NCBI GenBank assembly: GCA_948144175.1
Contig: CANXME010002190.1
Coordinates: 264,001-328,000 of the forward strand
Source: Closterium sp. NIES-65
Taxonomy: Eukaryota; Streptophyta; Zygnematophyceae; Desmidiales; Closteriaceae
Direction: 5' to 3'
DNA: 64,000 nucleotides
The notes beneath the pieces are model-generated. The model searched no databases. It was given only the letters and a program-made list of their open reading frames with translations, and was not told the origin of the DNA. Of the stretch, positions 18,201-29,065 are shown in pieces (the first letter of the stretch is position 1; the number at the start of each line of letters is the position of its first letter). A program made the position numbers and the translations under genes.

Positions 18201-18832
18201 CTTCTCGTCTCGAGCGACTTTCGCCGTGGGATCTGCTTTCTCTGCTCCGCCGCCTCCACGCGCTCCTCGCCTGCCGCGTCCGCCTGAAGCAGCTGGTGAA
18301 ACGACCAGGGAACATTTCTGCTCTCGCTCCTCTGCTGCTTCCGCGCAACCACCCCCGATGATTGCCGCCTCGTTTCCTGCGCTGCCAAGCCGGCGAACTC
18401 CTCCTGCACGCGCGGCGACGGCAGAGGCAGCCACACGGCGCTTGACCGCCCCACCGGCTGCTCCGCTGCCGGCCCCCCGCCGTCCATCTCGAGGTCTACC
18501 GACTGAGCGGACGGTTGGCCGTCTGAGCTGCGAGACGGAGACGCCGGCAGAAGGCCGGGCGGCGTGACATTGACAGGCGGGCTGCCTTTGCGCATGAGCC
18601 ACGACGCTGCCTTTGCCAAGGATGGCGATGGTCCCGCTGGATCTGCTAATGCGTTCCATGCTCCTACCTGCGCGTCCGCTTTAAGATTGTAATAACGGCT
18701 CTCCTCGTCCGAGGCAGACATCGCGCCGTCTCTTTCTCGCTGCGGAGTCTCGTAATACCCCGATCGCGAATCAAATGAAACGCCATATCCGTCGTATCTA
18801 CCTGACGTATATGCTGCTGCCATCACGTCCAA
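12213..18832 (-). CDS. Large unrecognised protein with a central conserved-looking domain and coiled coil
   Basis: Five minus-strand exons: 18832-17109, 16912-16640, 16410-16134, 15904-15745 and 15433-12213. All have GT-AG junctions and consistent phases, summing to 1,884 residues. I do not recognise the family. The N-terminal ~450 residues are polar and Arg/Ser-rich. Residues of about 540-760, spanning exons 1-3, are more ordered, with alternating hydrophobic stretches (LPLSVLQHGSLVCLLAG; LDCLFVLVVAPARIAL) and paired tryptophans. Exon 4 encodes a clear charged coiled coil (EEEAARREAEGAMEERR) running into LGADLERAVALLEAARPAL in exon 5. The remaining ~1,000 residues are low-complexity Gly/Ala/Ser, with a glutamine run (CAG tract, about 12480-12515). 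The start at 18832 could instead be 18823. The C-terminus is uncertain, because a GTGAGT near 12229 could splice to a small further exon. Confidence 0.7.
15434..15482 (-). repeat. 16-bp repeat x3 forming a polypyrimidine tract
   Basis: Three tandem copies of a 16-bp unit (GTTGTCCCCCTTCCGC on the minus strand). They end exactly at the 3' splice site of exon 5 of the coiled-coil gene, so the acceptor's pyrimidine tract is itself the repeat. Confidence 0.85.
16564..16591 (+). repeat. Poly-C run of 28
   Basis: A pure C homopolymer (G on the sense strand) in intron 2 of the coiled-coil gene, close to the exon 2 donor site. Its length is probably unreliable in assembly. Confidence 0.95.
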
Positions 18833-19369
18833 ATCTATAGAAACATCAGCAACAAAAGCAAGCTAGCAAGCCCGATCTACTGATACAAACCAGAGTTAAA
18901 GTGGAAACAAGCCAAGTGGCGGCCTTTTGAAATCGTGGAGCCTTGAAAACAGAACGGAGTTGGTTGAGGGAGAAAGGAAATGTCTGACTGAATTCTGGAT
19001 TTTACCTCGCCTCGACATTGACATGTCAGGTCGCTTTCTGCCACCGCCCCTTCCCATGCGGCTCGGTGACAACCTTCAGGATTTGACAATCTGATCCAGC
19101 GCAAGCCCAGGGGGACCCCTCGAGTACTGACCGCGTCGCGCTTTGATTCACGAGGGGTAAATTTCCCGCGCATCGTCGAGAACAGTTCGGAACAAGTGTA
19201 TCAAAGTGTGATACGTATAGGGTACATATTTTTAGTTAAAGGTAACATTGCAAAACTACAAGAAAGAAGATGATATGCCTGCTCGCAAATGCTTCATTCA
19301 ACTGCAAGGTGATGGGGCAACCTACACAAAACACTTGGATTCTGACCCATTCTAAACACAAGCCAATAA
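18833..19369. other. Intergenic region upstream of the coiled-coil gene
   Basis: About 540 bp of moderate GC between the 5' end of the coiled-coil gene and the 3' end of the DUF3133 gene, both on the minus strand. It should include the promoter of the former and the 3' UTR of the latter. No ORF, RNA gene or repeat was recognised. Confidence 0.5.
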
Positions 19370-22300
19370 TCAGTTTGTTTGTGGAGAGAACATGCCATTC
19401 CCTCGCTTAGTTTTGAGCCTGTATGGGAAGGGGGGAGCACGAGGATATGGTGCAACTCAAAAGAGAGAAGCAGGTGCCAGCTGCATCTGGAGCATGCACA
19501 GTCACCTTACAACAAACATCATTGAGAGTAAGCAAGTGGAAACGAATCCTGCAAAGAGAGCTTGCATGCATGGAGGATGAGCATGTGACAGCCGAGCGAC
19601 ACGGCAGTGTGTGAGGGAGACTCACGACGGTGCAAGGGGCCCCAGGTTGGCGAGGAGGGAGCCAGAGGCGGCGTCGAGCACACGTGCGGCACCGCTGGGT
19701 GTTTTTGAGAATTCTCAAAAACACCCTGCGACGAGTTAGCCACTCACGAGGGGGCGAGGGGGCCGAGGTTGGCGACGAGGGCACCGGAGGCGGCGTTGAG
19801 CACACGTGCGGCACCGCTGGGTGTTTTTGAGAATTCTCAAAAACACCCTGCGACGAGTTAGCCACTCACGAGGGGGCGAGGGGGCCGAGGTTGGCGACGA
19901 GGGCACCGGAGGCGGCGTCCAGCACGCGGCCGTCTTGGTCCAACAGGTAAGCGCGGTGCGGCACCGCTGGCACGCCGCGGCGCACAAGAGGGTCGAGGTC
20001 GCGGCGCTGCAGCTCCCTGCCGTTCACCACCACTCCCGTCCTGCCGCCCGAACACTCTCGCTGCATGACCTCTGGGAACTGTGGCAGACGCGCCTGCATG
20101 CACACACACGCGCGCACGGGAGTGCCAGGGGGGGGGGGGGGGTTGGGATGGGAGTGGTGCGACTCACAGGAGGCGGTAGCAGGGGGGTGACAGCGATGGT
20201 AGCAGGAGGGTGATAGGTGGGTGGTGCGAGGAGGGGGAGCAAGAATGGCTTACGGGGATGATGCCTCAAAAGGGAGCAAGAATGGCTTACGGGGATGATG
20301 CCTCAAAAGGGAGCAAGAATGGCTTACGGGGATGATGCCTCAAAAGGGAGCAAGAATGGCTTATGGGGATGATGCCTCAAAAGGGAGCAAGAATGGCTTA
20401 CGGGGATGATGCCTCAAAAGGGAGCAAGAATGGCTTATGGGGATGATGCCTCAAAAGGGAGCAAGAATGGCTTACGGGGATGATGCCTCAAAAGGGAGCA
20501 AGAATGGCTTACGGGGATGATGCCTCAAAAGGGAGCAAGAATGGCTTACGGGGATGATGCCTCAAAAGGGAGCAAGAATGGCTTACGGGGATGATGCCTC
20601 AAAAGGGAGCAAGAATGGCTTACGGGGATGATGCCTCAAAAGGGAGCAAGAATGGCTTACGGGGATGATGCCTCAAAAGGGAGCAAGAATGGCTTACGGG
20701 GATGATGCCTCAAGAATGGCTTACGGGGATGATGCCTCAAGAATGGCTTACGGGGATGATGCCTCAAGAATGGCTTACGGGGATGATGCCTCAAGAATGG
20801 CTTACGGGGATGATGCCTCAAGAATGGCTTACGGGGATGATGCCTCAAGAATGGCTTACGGGGATGATGCCTCAAGAATGGCTTACGGGGATGATGCCTC
20901 AAGAATGGCTTACGGGGATGATGCCTCAAGAATGGCTTACGGGGATGATGCCTCAAGAATGGCTTACGGGGATGATGCCGAGACACGGGCCGCCCACGAC
21001 CCCCCAGAAGCCAGCTCTGTGGTCGTACCTGGGAGAGAGGGGGACGGAAGAATGGTGGGTGGCACGGTGCCGCAGGTGAGAGGCGCGGCACGAGGACAGC
21101 GGCAATGCACGGTGTGTGTCAATGCACGGTGTGTGGCAATGCACGGTGTGTGTCAATGCACGGTGTGTGTCAATGCACGGTGTGTGGCAATGCAAGGTGT
21201 GTGTCAATGCACGGTGTGTGTCAATGCACGGTGTGTGGCAATGCACGGTGTGTGGCAATGCACGGTGTGTGGCAATGCACGGTGTGTGGCAATGCACGGT
21301 GTGTGGCAATGCACGGTGTGTGGCAATGCACGGTGTGTGTCAATGCACGGTGTGTGTCAATGCACGGTGTGTGGCAATGCACGGTGTGTGGCAATGCAAG
21401 GTGTGTGTCAATGCACGGTGTGTGTCAATGCACGGTGTGTGGCAATGCACGGTGTGTGGCAATGCACGGTGTGTGGCAATGCACGGTGTGTGTCAATGCA
21501 CGGTGTGTGGCAATGCACGGTGTGTGGCAATGCAAGGTGTGTGTCAATGCACGGTGTGTGTCAATGCACGGTGTGTGGCAATGCACGGTGTGTGGCAATG
21601 CACGGTGTGTGGCAATGCACGGTGTGTGTCAATGCACGGTGTGTGGCAATGCACGGTGTGTGGCAATGCACGGTGTGTGTCAATGCACGGTGTGTGTCAA
21701 TGCACGGTGTGTGGCAATGCACGGTGTGTGGCAATGCAAGGTGTGTGTCAATGCACGGTGTGTGTCAATGCACGGTGTGTGTCAATGCACGGTGTGTGGC
21801 AATGCACGGTGTGTGGCAATGCACGGTGTGTGGCAATGCACGGTGTGTGTCAATGCACGGTGTGTGGCAATGCACGGTGTGTGGCAATGCAAGGTGTGTG
21901 TCAATGCACGGTGTGTGTCAATGCACGGTGTGTGGCAATGCACGGTGTGTGGCAATGCACGGTGTGTGGCAATGCACGGTGTGTGGCAATGCACGGTGTG
22001 TGGCAATGCACGGTGTGTGGCAATGCACGGTGAAAGGCGCAATAGGCAAAGCGCAAGGTGCAAGGTTCACGGGGCACCGTGCAAGGCGGAAAAAGAATGG
22101 TGGCATGGCAGCAGCATGAGGCGGGCATGAGTGGGTGAGTGGGTGGGTGGTACCAGTAGTGGCCGGGGAGGATGGGGCCGGCAGTGACTTCAGCCTGGGC
22201 CACGAGCCCATCAGCAACAGGGCTGTCATTCACCACCACACCCCTCCCATACGACCCCCCCTCCTCCCAGTACGCCTCTCCCCCACTCCCACTCCCATAC

Positions 22301-23619
22301 GACTCCTGCCGCCCGGCCCGCCACTGCCCCTCCCCCTGCCACCTCGCCCCCAGCTCCTCCTCCAGCCCGCCCTGCACTCTGCCACCCGCTCCTGCCGCCC
22401 CCCGCTGCTGCGCCTCCTCCTCCCAAGTGCCTCTCGCCCGTGCCCCGTTCTGCAGGCGCTTCATCACCGGGGAATCCGCCGCCCGCTCCGTCCAGTCAGC
22501 AGGGGGCGGCGTCCAGTCAGCAGGGGGCGGTGTCCAGTCAGCACCAGGTGGAGCGGAGGAAAACGACGAGGAGGGGGCGGCGGGGAGGTGGTGGTGGGGG
22601 AGGTGGAGAGGGGAGGGCGAGGAGGAGAGGGCGGGGGAGGCAGCAGCAGCGTGGGGGTGTATGCCCGGCGAGGAGGAGGAGCGGCTCATGGGGCCTGCTG
22701 CCTGCCGTTGCTGCTGCCACTCCCTCTCACTCATGCGCACCTGCTGCTGCTGCTGCTGCTGCGGTTGCTGTTGCTGGTTATAGTGCTGCTGGCTATACTG
22801 TTGCTGTTGATGCTGCTGGCTATACTGCTGCTGCGGCTGCTGCTGCTGCTGCTGCTGGCTATACTGTTGTGGCTGCTGCTGCTGCTGGCTATACTGAGGA
22901 TGTTGTGGGGTGAAGGCAGGAGGGCGAGCAGGTTGTGAGGGTTCTGGGGAAGTGTGGGAGGGAGAGGAGTGGAGGTGGAGGGGCAGGGAGTGGGAGGCGG
23001 GAAAAGCGGAGGAGGGGAGGGCGGAGGAGGGGTGGGCGGAGGGGACGGCGGAGGAGGGGGGGTGAGAGGAAGGGGGGTCCGGGATGGCGAAGGAGGAGAT
23101 GGCGAGGCAGCTGCCGCACCTGAGGCGCTGCACCATTTTGTTCTTGCGGCTGCGCGGCAGATTCTGCGGCACTGCTAGCATCTGCCCACAGTGCTGGCAC
23201 TGCAGTGAGCACGGGGGAGGGACGAGGGGTACGGGTGGCGGAGGCACAAGGGAGTGAAGGAGACAAAGGTGGGAATACAAGAAGGGCACACAAAGTGGTG
23301 AGGGAGGCAGGGGAATGGGGCAGGAAGGTGGCAGGTGGCAAGTGGAGGGGCTTTGGTGCGTTCACAGTGTAGGCGCTCATGTGCGCTCACAGTGCAGGCG
23401 CTCATGTGCGCTCACAGTGCAGGCGCTCATGTGCGCTCACCCATCCCCCGCTCTGACTGACCTGCACGAACTGGGGGGCGTCTGGCGGGGGCAGCCACGG
23501 CAGGTCCGGTGGCACCTGGGACGACGCCTGGCCCTCACTGCCTGTGGGCCCCGCACCCGCCCCTGCTGCTCGCTCGCCCTCCATGCGCCCCGCTGCTGTA
23601 TCACTCTTGAGAAATCTCA

Positions 23620-23672
<53 letters not shown>

Positions 23673-26600
23673 GGGGTGGCGCTGCCCACACTATGGCCGT
23701 CAGCGCGGCGATCCAAGCTCTGCTCCGCCCCGTACGCGTCTCCTCGCCCGGCTGCTGCCACGTTGCCCGCACTGCCCCAACTCCTCGCGTCCCCACTGCC
23801 CCACCCCGCTGCCTCCTGCCCTCCCATGGCGCCAGCCTGGTCCCTGCCGCCCGCCTGCACCATTGCCCCCATGGCCCCGCCCTCCTCCACGCCCCTCCAG
23901 CTCGCGCTCCTCCTGTACACCTCCTCCCCCACCGTCGGCCTTGCTTCCTCCCTTGCGCCCCCACCTCCCCCCATGCTCCTCCTGCCGCCACCCATGCCCG
24001 TCCCCATGCCTGGTTCCCCTGCCATGGGCTGTGCATGGGAGGCGGAGCGCAAGGGCATGCCCATGTGCATGGAGTATGACTGCACCCCCATGCCCACGCC
24101 CATGCCCACGCCTGTTGGCGGGCCCATGTGCATTGAATTCGACTGCACCCCCATGCCTACGCCCATGCCCATCCCCACGCCTCTGGGAGGGCCCATGTGC
24201 ATGGAATAAGACTGCAACCCCATCCCCACGCCCACGCCCATGTGTGGCTGCATGCCCCCGGCCCCCATGCCTCTGCCTTCCGACATGGCAACAGCACCGC
24301 TGTTCCACACCTCCTGCTCCTCCACCCCTCCTCTCCTCCGCGCCACCACCCCCTGCATCCCCCACTGCTCGCCCTCCTCCTCTTCCCCCATCCCCTCGCC
24401 CATACCATTCCCCACCCCTCTGCCCGCGCCCTCATCGCCCCTCCCTCCTGCCACACCTCCACTACCCACCCCCTCCCGGCCTCGCTCCCTCTGCGCGTGC
24501 GCTGCCTTGGCGGGTTTGGGCGAGCGGGGGGCGAAGGCCTGCTGCACGTACCGGGCAGCGCCCTGCAGCGGGCTCACCTGCCCCACGGCCCCCAGCCGCC
24601 ATGCACTCGCCCCCTTGCCCCCCTCGCCCGCGCCCTCCCCCCCCGCCCCTCTCAGCGGCTTCAACTCCAGCAGCGCCTTTAGCTTTGAAGCCAGCGGCCG
24701 CCGCTCCCTCAGCCCCTTCCCCCCGCCCGCCCCGCCCGCCTCCGCCCCTGTGCCTCCCCCTGCGCCTGCCCCTGCCCCTGCAGCGGTTCTGGAGGCGGAG
24801 GCGGGGGAGGCGGGCGCGGGGGAGGAAGGGGCGGGCACAGGGGGGGGCAGGGAGGCGGGCATGGTGTGCTGGCGGGGCAGCCACGAGGGGGCGTCCGCGG
24901 AGGCATAGGGGCTGCCCGCGCTGGTGCCCGCGCTGTGTGTTGCGCCCACCATGGGGGAGGGCGTGGGGGAGTGACCGGGGAGGAGCGAGGGCGCAGCTGA
25001 GAGCGCACGGTGGGAGGGGCAGGGCAGAGGCATGGTGCGCTGGCGGATGAGAGCACTGCTGCTGCTGCTGCTGCTGCTGCCCGCACCCATGCCATCCATG
25101 CCCATGCCCCCGCCATCCATGCCCATGCTCATGCCATTCATAGCCATGCTCAGGTCAGGGTTTGAGTAGTAAGAGTGCCTGCTACTGGCGGCGCTGCCAC
25201 CACGCCACTCACTGCGCCCCACAAGCTCTCCCCCACCCTCCTCCCCCTCGTCCTCGCCCTTCAGCCGCACCAGGTACGGCCCCTCATGACTGCCCCTGAC
25301 CTTCCCCCCTCCCCCACGCCCGCCACCGCTCATACCACCCATGCCTGCTACTCCCCCCCTCTCTGCCGCTCTTTTCGCTCCCCCAATCCCGTGCTCCTCC
25401 TCCCCCTCGTCCTCCTCGCCCCGCCCTGCGCCCCTCTCGTGCTCGCCTGCTCTGCTGTGCTGCGACCGCTGCCGTGTGAGAATGTGGAGCAGCGAGGGCG
25501 ATGCCCCCACGCTCGACCCTGCTGCCGTCGCACCCTCACCCCACTCGCCTGCCCTCGCGCCCATGCCCATGCCCGCGCCCATGCCTCCGCCCTCCCTCTC
25601 CTGCCCGTCCGCCCCCTCGCTCGACCCTCCTGCCTCACCGCTCTGCACCACTCTGGCGGTGGGTCGGTTCTCCTGGGGGTCTGTCAGCTGTCTCAGCAGC
25701 CCCCTGCTCGGCGCGCCCATCTCCCGCCACCGCCCGCCCTCCCCCGCCGCCCCCCCTGGCATCGTCACCTGCCGCCGCAGCTCCGACACGTCCTCCCCCT
25801 CCTCGCCTCCGCTCCCCTCTTCCTCCCCTTCCGCCCCACTGCCCCGCTCCCTCCCCCGGCTCGCCTCCGCTGCTGCAGGCGCGCGCGGGTCTGGGGAGGC
25901 CGTGCGCAGGCCCGGAGGCGGCTGGCCCAGAGGCTGTGCGAAGCGGGAGGCGTGCGGGAAGCGCGGGGGGAGAGTGGTCTGGCGGGGGAGCGCGCCTTGC
26001 CCCGCGCGCTCGCTGTCGCTCTCCGCCCCCTCTGCTCCGCTTGGGGTTGCGGGGCGGTCGGTGCTGCCGGGGCGACTGGGGCCGGGGGAGGAGGGCGCGG
26101 CGAGGGAGAATGGGGAGGGCGAGTGGGCGGAGTGGGCGGCGGGGAAGAGGCGCGAAGGCATGGTGCGCTGGCGAGGCACCATCGCGTGCGCGGGCGACTG
26201 CTGCGGCGACTGCTGCGACACATGCCTCTCTGTGTCGCCCCCCCCAGCGCCCCTGCTGTAGTCATGGCTGAACCTCGCCCCCTCGCCGCCCGCACCCGCT
26301 GCTCCCGCGGCTTCCCGCTGCTCCTCGCCCTCTCCGCGCGGTGCTGCAGCGGAAGGCGCAGAGAGGTTGGCGGAGGAGGAGGCGCGCGGCAGCGACACCT
26401 CCACGCCCACCGGATGACGCGGACCCCCCACGCCCACCGCGTGCTTCGCTGAAGGCGGGAGCACGAGGGCGGAAATGCGGGTGAAAGGAGAGAGGGGGCA
26501 GCGGAGAGGATGGGGAAATCAAGGGGAGTTGTCGGACGAAAGAAAACGGAACGGGTTTGCAAGGTGAGAATGCAGGGAGCGAACGAAGTGGGGGAGGAGA

Positions 26601-26784
26601 GAGCCGGGGCGGGAGGGCAAGCGGGTGGCGGGGCGGGAGGGCAAGCGGGGGGCGTGGCGGGAGGGCAGGCGGAGGGGGCACCTTGCAGGACGGTGAGGCA
26701 GCTGCCGCACTTGTAGAAGGGGTGCCCCATGGGCGGCTCCTGCAGGATGGCGCGACACCGCGGGCACTGCACCATGCGCGACAT
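19370..26784 (-). CDS. DUF3133 zinc-ribbon protein (EDR4 / 'extra-large G-like' family)
   Basis: Six minus-strand exons: 26784-26682, 26448-23462, 23199-22154, 21028-20968, 20093-19870 and 19418-19370. They are phase-consistent and give 1,489 residues. Exon 1 encodes an N-terminal zinc ribbon (CPRCRAIL...YKCGSCLTVLQ), as in land-plant EDR4-like proteins. Exon 3 begins with the DUF3133 ribbon (CQHCGQMLAVPQNLP...LRCGSC). Exons 3-6 encode the family's C-terminal block: HYWYDHRAGFWGVVGGPCLG, then VVVNGRELQRRDLD and a basic end, LKTKRGNGMF. EDR4 relatives act in plant immunity and clathrin-linked trafficking; the function here is not shown. Exon 2, about 995 residues, is low-complexity, with a repeated R-Q-x-T-M-P motif, Met/Gly repeats and a polyglutamine run (CTG tract 23622-23670). 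Exon 6 is the least certain; it is chosen because frame and family C-terminus agree. Introns 3, 4 and 5 are packed with tandem repeats. Confidence 0.85.
19640..19925 (-). repeat. 122-bp tandem triplication of the exon 5 end with a perfect 28-bp palindrome
   Basis: The last ~55 coding bases of DUF3133-gene exon 5, with its GTGAGT donor site, occur three times at 122-bp spacing. The first is the real exon end; the other two lie in the intron. Between copies sits a perfect inverted repeat (arm GGTGTTTTTGAGAA) at 19698-19725 and 19820-19847. The copies keep the frame ending NLGPLAPS. Confidence 0.9.
20238..20690 (-). repeat. 37-bp tandem repeat, about 12 copies, containing a 5' splice-site sequence
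   Basis: Each unit, read on the minus strand, contains ATCATCCCCGTAAGCC, the end of DUF3133-gene exon 4 plus its donor site, followed by a spacer with TGCTCCCTTTTGAGG. Two copies differ by a single C/T change. The array lies in intron 4. Confidence 0.95.
20691..20980 (-). repeat. 27-bp tandem repeat, about 11 copies, overlapping the real exon 4 donor
   Basis: This is the same core as the neighbouring 37-bp array but without its 10-bp extension. The copy nearest the exon overlaps the real exon 4 end at 20968, so the array grew out of the exon-intron boundary. In the coding frame every unit carries TGA. Confidence 0.95.
21103..22031 (+). repeat. 17-bp minisatellite, about 54 copies
   Basis: Unit CAATGCACGGTGTGTGG, with a G/T variant at the last base and occasional CAAGG. 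It fills most of DUF3133-gene intron 3. Because 17 is not a multiple of 3 and the unit lacks stops, all three plus frames stay open, producing Cys-rich false ORFs. Confidence 0.97.
23363..23440 (+). repeat. 25-bp tandem repeat x3
   Basis: Three copies of GCGCTCATGTGCGCTCACAG plus TGCAG in DUF3133-gene intron 2, about 20 bp from the exon 2 donor site. Confidence 0.9.
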
Positions 26785-27702
26785 GTTGCTCGCGCGCTGC
26801 CGCGTCGCGCGCTACAATGCGCTTAGCGTGCACCGCCGCGATAGATGCAGCGGTCAAAGCGGTTCGCAATGAGCAGAAGATTTATCTATGTATGTTCGCG
26901 AAGGGGGTAGTCCTGGTCGTTTAGATGGGTACTGTGCGACCAACGGGACCTCATCTCGCGACTCTACCTCTCTTGGTTGGGGTGGCGGAATGGGAAAGGC
27001 AGACTAGGCGAGGTTGTTCAAACGAAAAGTTGGTCTTTGTGGTTCAAATTGATTAGCGAGGTTGGATGTTTTGCTTCGGTTCGGGTGGGACTTTCGAGAA
27101 ACTAATATCGAGGTTCGCGAAATCAGGGCAACACGTAAACATCTCGACCTTCGGAAAAAACCTCATTTTGACGGGCTGCTATGTTGTGCGAACCTGAAAA
27201 ATTCCATAATATCTCGCCAAAACTTTTCGCCTGCTTTCGACATTCGCCACCGCCACCTGAACCACAGGGCTTCCAATGGCTGTCCCCCAGAGTTCCCGAG
27301 TCTAGACGATGAGGTTCCCCTGTGCCCGAACCAGCCAGGTTGGGTGGAGGTATGGAGCAATTGAGGGCTTGAGGGGAATGCAACACTTATTGTCGGCGCT
27401 GTCTCTTCTCCCCCTTCCCATCAGCCACCACTGCTATATTTCATCTCAGGAACTGTCGTCACATGTCGTTCTCATTTTTCGACTCGCGGCGAACAAGCAG
27501 CACGTGAGGCGCAACAAGAGGGAAGCATCGAAATTATCTTCTCTTTTGGCGCGCGACGTTCATCGGCGGCTGCCTGCACGAGGCAGCGGCAGTCGCGGCG
27601 GGCAATCCACCTGTCGGCGCGGCTGATCCAAGTCCTGTTGATTCACTCGCGGCGCGCGCTATTCTCGCCTCTCACTTGGTAACGCCGTTTCTCCAGCTCA
27701 CC
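26785..27702. other. Divergent intergenic region
   Basis: About 900 bp between the DUF3133 gene start (minus) and a possible plus-strand gene. Base composition is mixed and only short overlapping ORFs occur. It presumably holds promoters for both directions. Nothing specific was identified. Confidence 0.45.
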
Positions 27703-28948
27703 ATGTCGCTTTGCTTCGCGCTTTCTGGCGACGATGAGACCAATCAGGGTTGGTTTCGTAGCTGTCGTATCGTGTGTGTTGCGTGCACGGCGTGTGCGCG
27801 GCGTGTGCTTGGCGTGTGCACGGCGTGTGCACGGCGTGTGCATGGCGTGTGCATGGCGTGTGCACGGCGTGTGCATGCGGTGATCTCTGTGTGCGTGCGC
27901 GTCGTTCGTCTCATGTCTTCCGCGATGAACGAAGATGCTCTGAGCCATGATGGCGCGACTTGTGAGCATGACACCACACTGGTTGGCCAACGCGCTGCCG
28001 CCATTGTCCTGAATCATACACTCATCCATCCTGGCACGTTCAATCATACACCCAATGCTTTCTCCCTCCCTAGTTTCCCCACGTTCGCTCCCCCATGCCT
28101 ACTCTTCCCATGCCTACTCTCCCCATTCCTATTTTCGCCAGGCCTACTCTCCCGTGTTCACCCCCCATGCTCATTCACTCTCGCTCTGGTGCCATCTATC
28201 TCCTTCCGTTCGCCCCCTCGTTCCAGTCAACCCCATCACTCTCTGCCTGGCAGCGCCACACGCATGGTGGCAGCAGGGATGGTCGCCGCGTTGTGACGGC
28301 ACGGCCTTGCACTGCGCAGTGCACAGGGGCGTGTGAGTGCAGGGAGCTGTACGGAGTGCCAACAGCGCCACCAACTCCTTGCGATTGTGACGAAGCTGCT
28401 GCTTGCTGCCTGTTCCACCCTAGACGCTTGGATTGAGAGCTGATTAGCAAGCCCCTACGACCCCATCAGTGCCTGAAGCGGGTTCGCCTTGTCGGGTGTG
28501 CGTAGGGGGTGGGACCTCTCACTCACTGCAGCACCACCAAGGCAGCCAGCCACCCCAACCCAGCATTGGCAGCGTGGCGGCGGCACTGACCCCGCTGCTG
28601 ATGGACGCGTCTGGCCCGCCTGCCGACAGCCGGGACGCAGAGGGGGAGAAGGCGGCACTGCACGCGGCGGTGCCGCCGATGCTGTCAGCGGAGGAGGACG
28701 TGGAGCAGCCGCAGCGCATGCAGCTCTTCATGGCGCACCTCATGGCACACCTTTTCTGCTGCGGTACCCTCGCCCGCCCCCACTGCGACATCCCCCCCGG
28801 GCCCCCAGAGGCCAACGACCCGTCACCCCCTTCGCGAGGGTTTGTGCCCATAGACCGCTCCATGCCGCCCATCATGTCGGGCCGCGTGCTGCACCTGCCC
28901 GCCTCCTACCTCTTCTCCGGTGGCCGACCCTCAGAAGACGACGACTAG
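27703..28948 (+). CDS. Unrecognised plus-strand gene; only the last exon is well supported
   Basis: The best-supported part is a terminal exon at 28532-28948, with a good acceptor (ctcactgcag), a GC-rich frame and a TAG stop. It encodes about 138 residues with a helical segment (QRMQLFMAHLMAHLFCC), a Pro-rich stretch and an acidic end (PSEDDD). A plausible first exon starts at 27703 (MSLCFALSGDDETNQ), with a donor near 27749. A possible middle exon at about 28281-28331 would encode DGTALHCAVHRG, which faintly resembles an ankyrin repeat. I could not fit one consistent phase through the middle, so the exon chain is provisional. No family is recognised. Confidence 0.4.
27778..27881 (+). repeat. 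12-bp tandem repeat, about 9 copies
   Basis: Unit GGCGTGTGCACG with variants, in the presumed first intron of the plus-strand gene. Confidence 0.85.
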
Positions 28949-29065
28949 CTTACATTAGCTGGTGGCAGGTGGATTAGCCTTTGCTCGCACTACTGCCAAG
29001 CCATAAATGAGAACAAAATTAACGAAATGATGCATTTATCGACCTTGTACCTATTAAACAAATTA

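Noticed and set aside
21103..22063. Cys-rich ORFs in all three plus frames of the 17-bp array
   Set aside because: A 17-bp unit without stops cycles through all frames. The array lies inside a minus-strand intron with matching splice phases on both sides.
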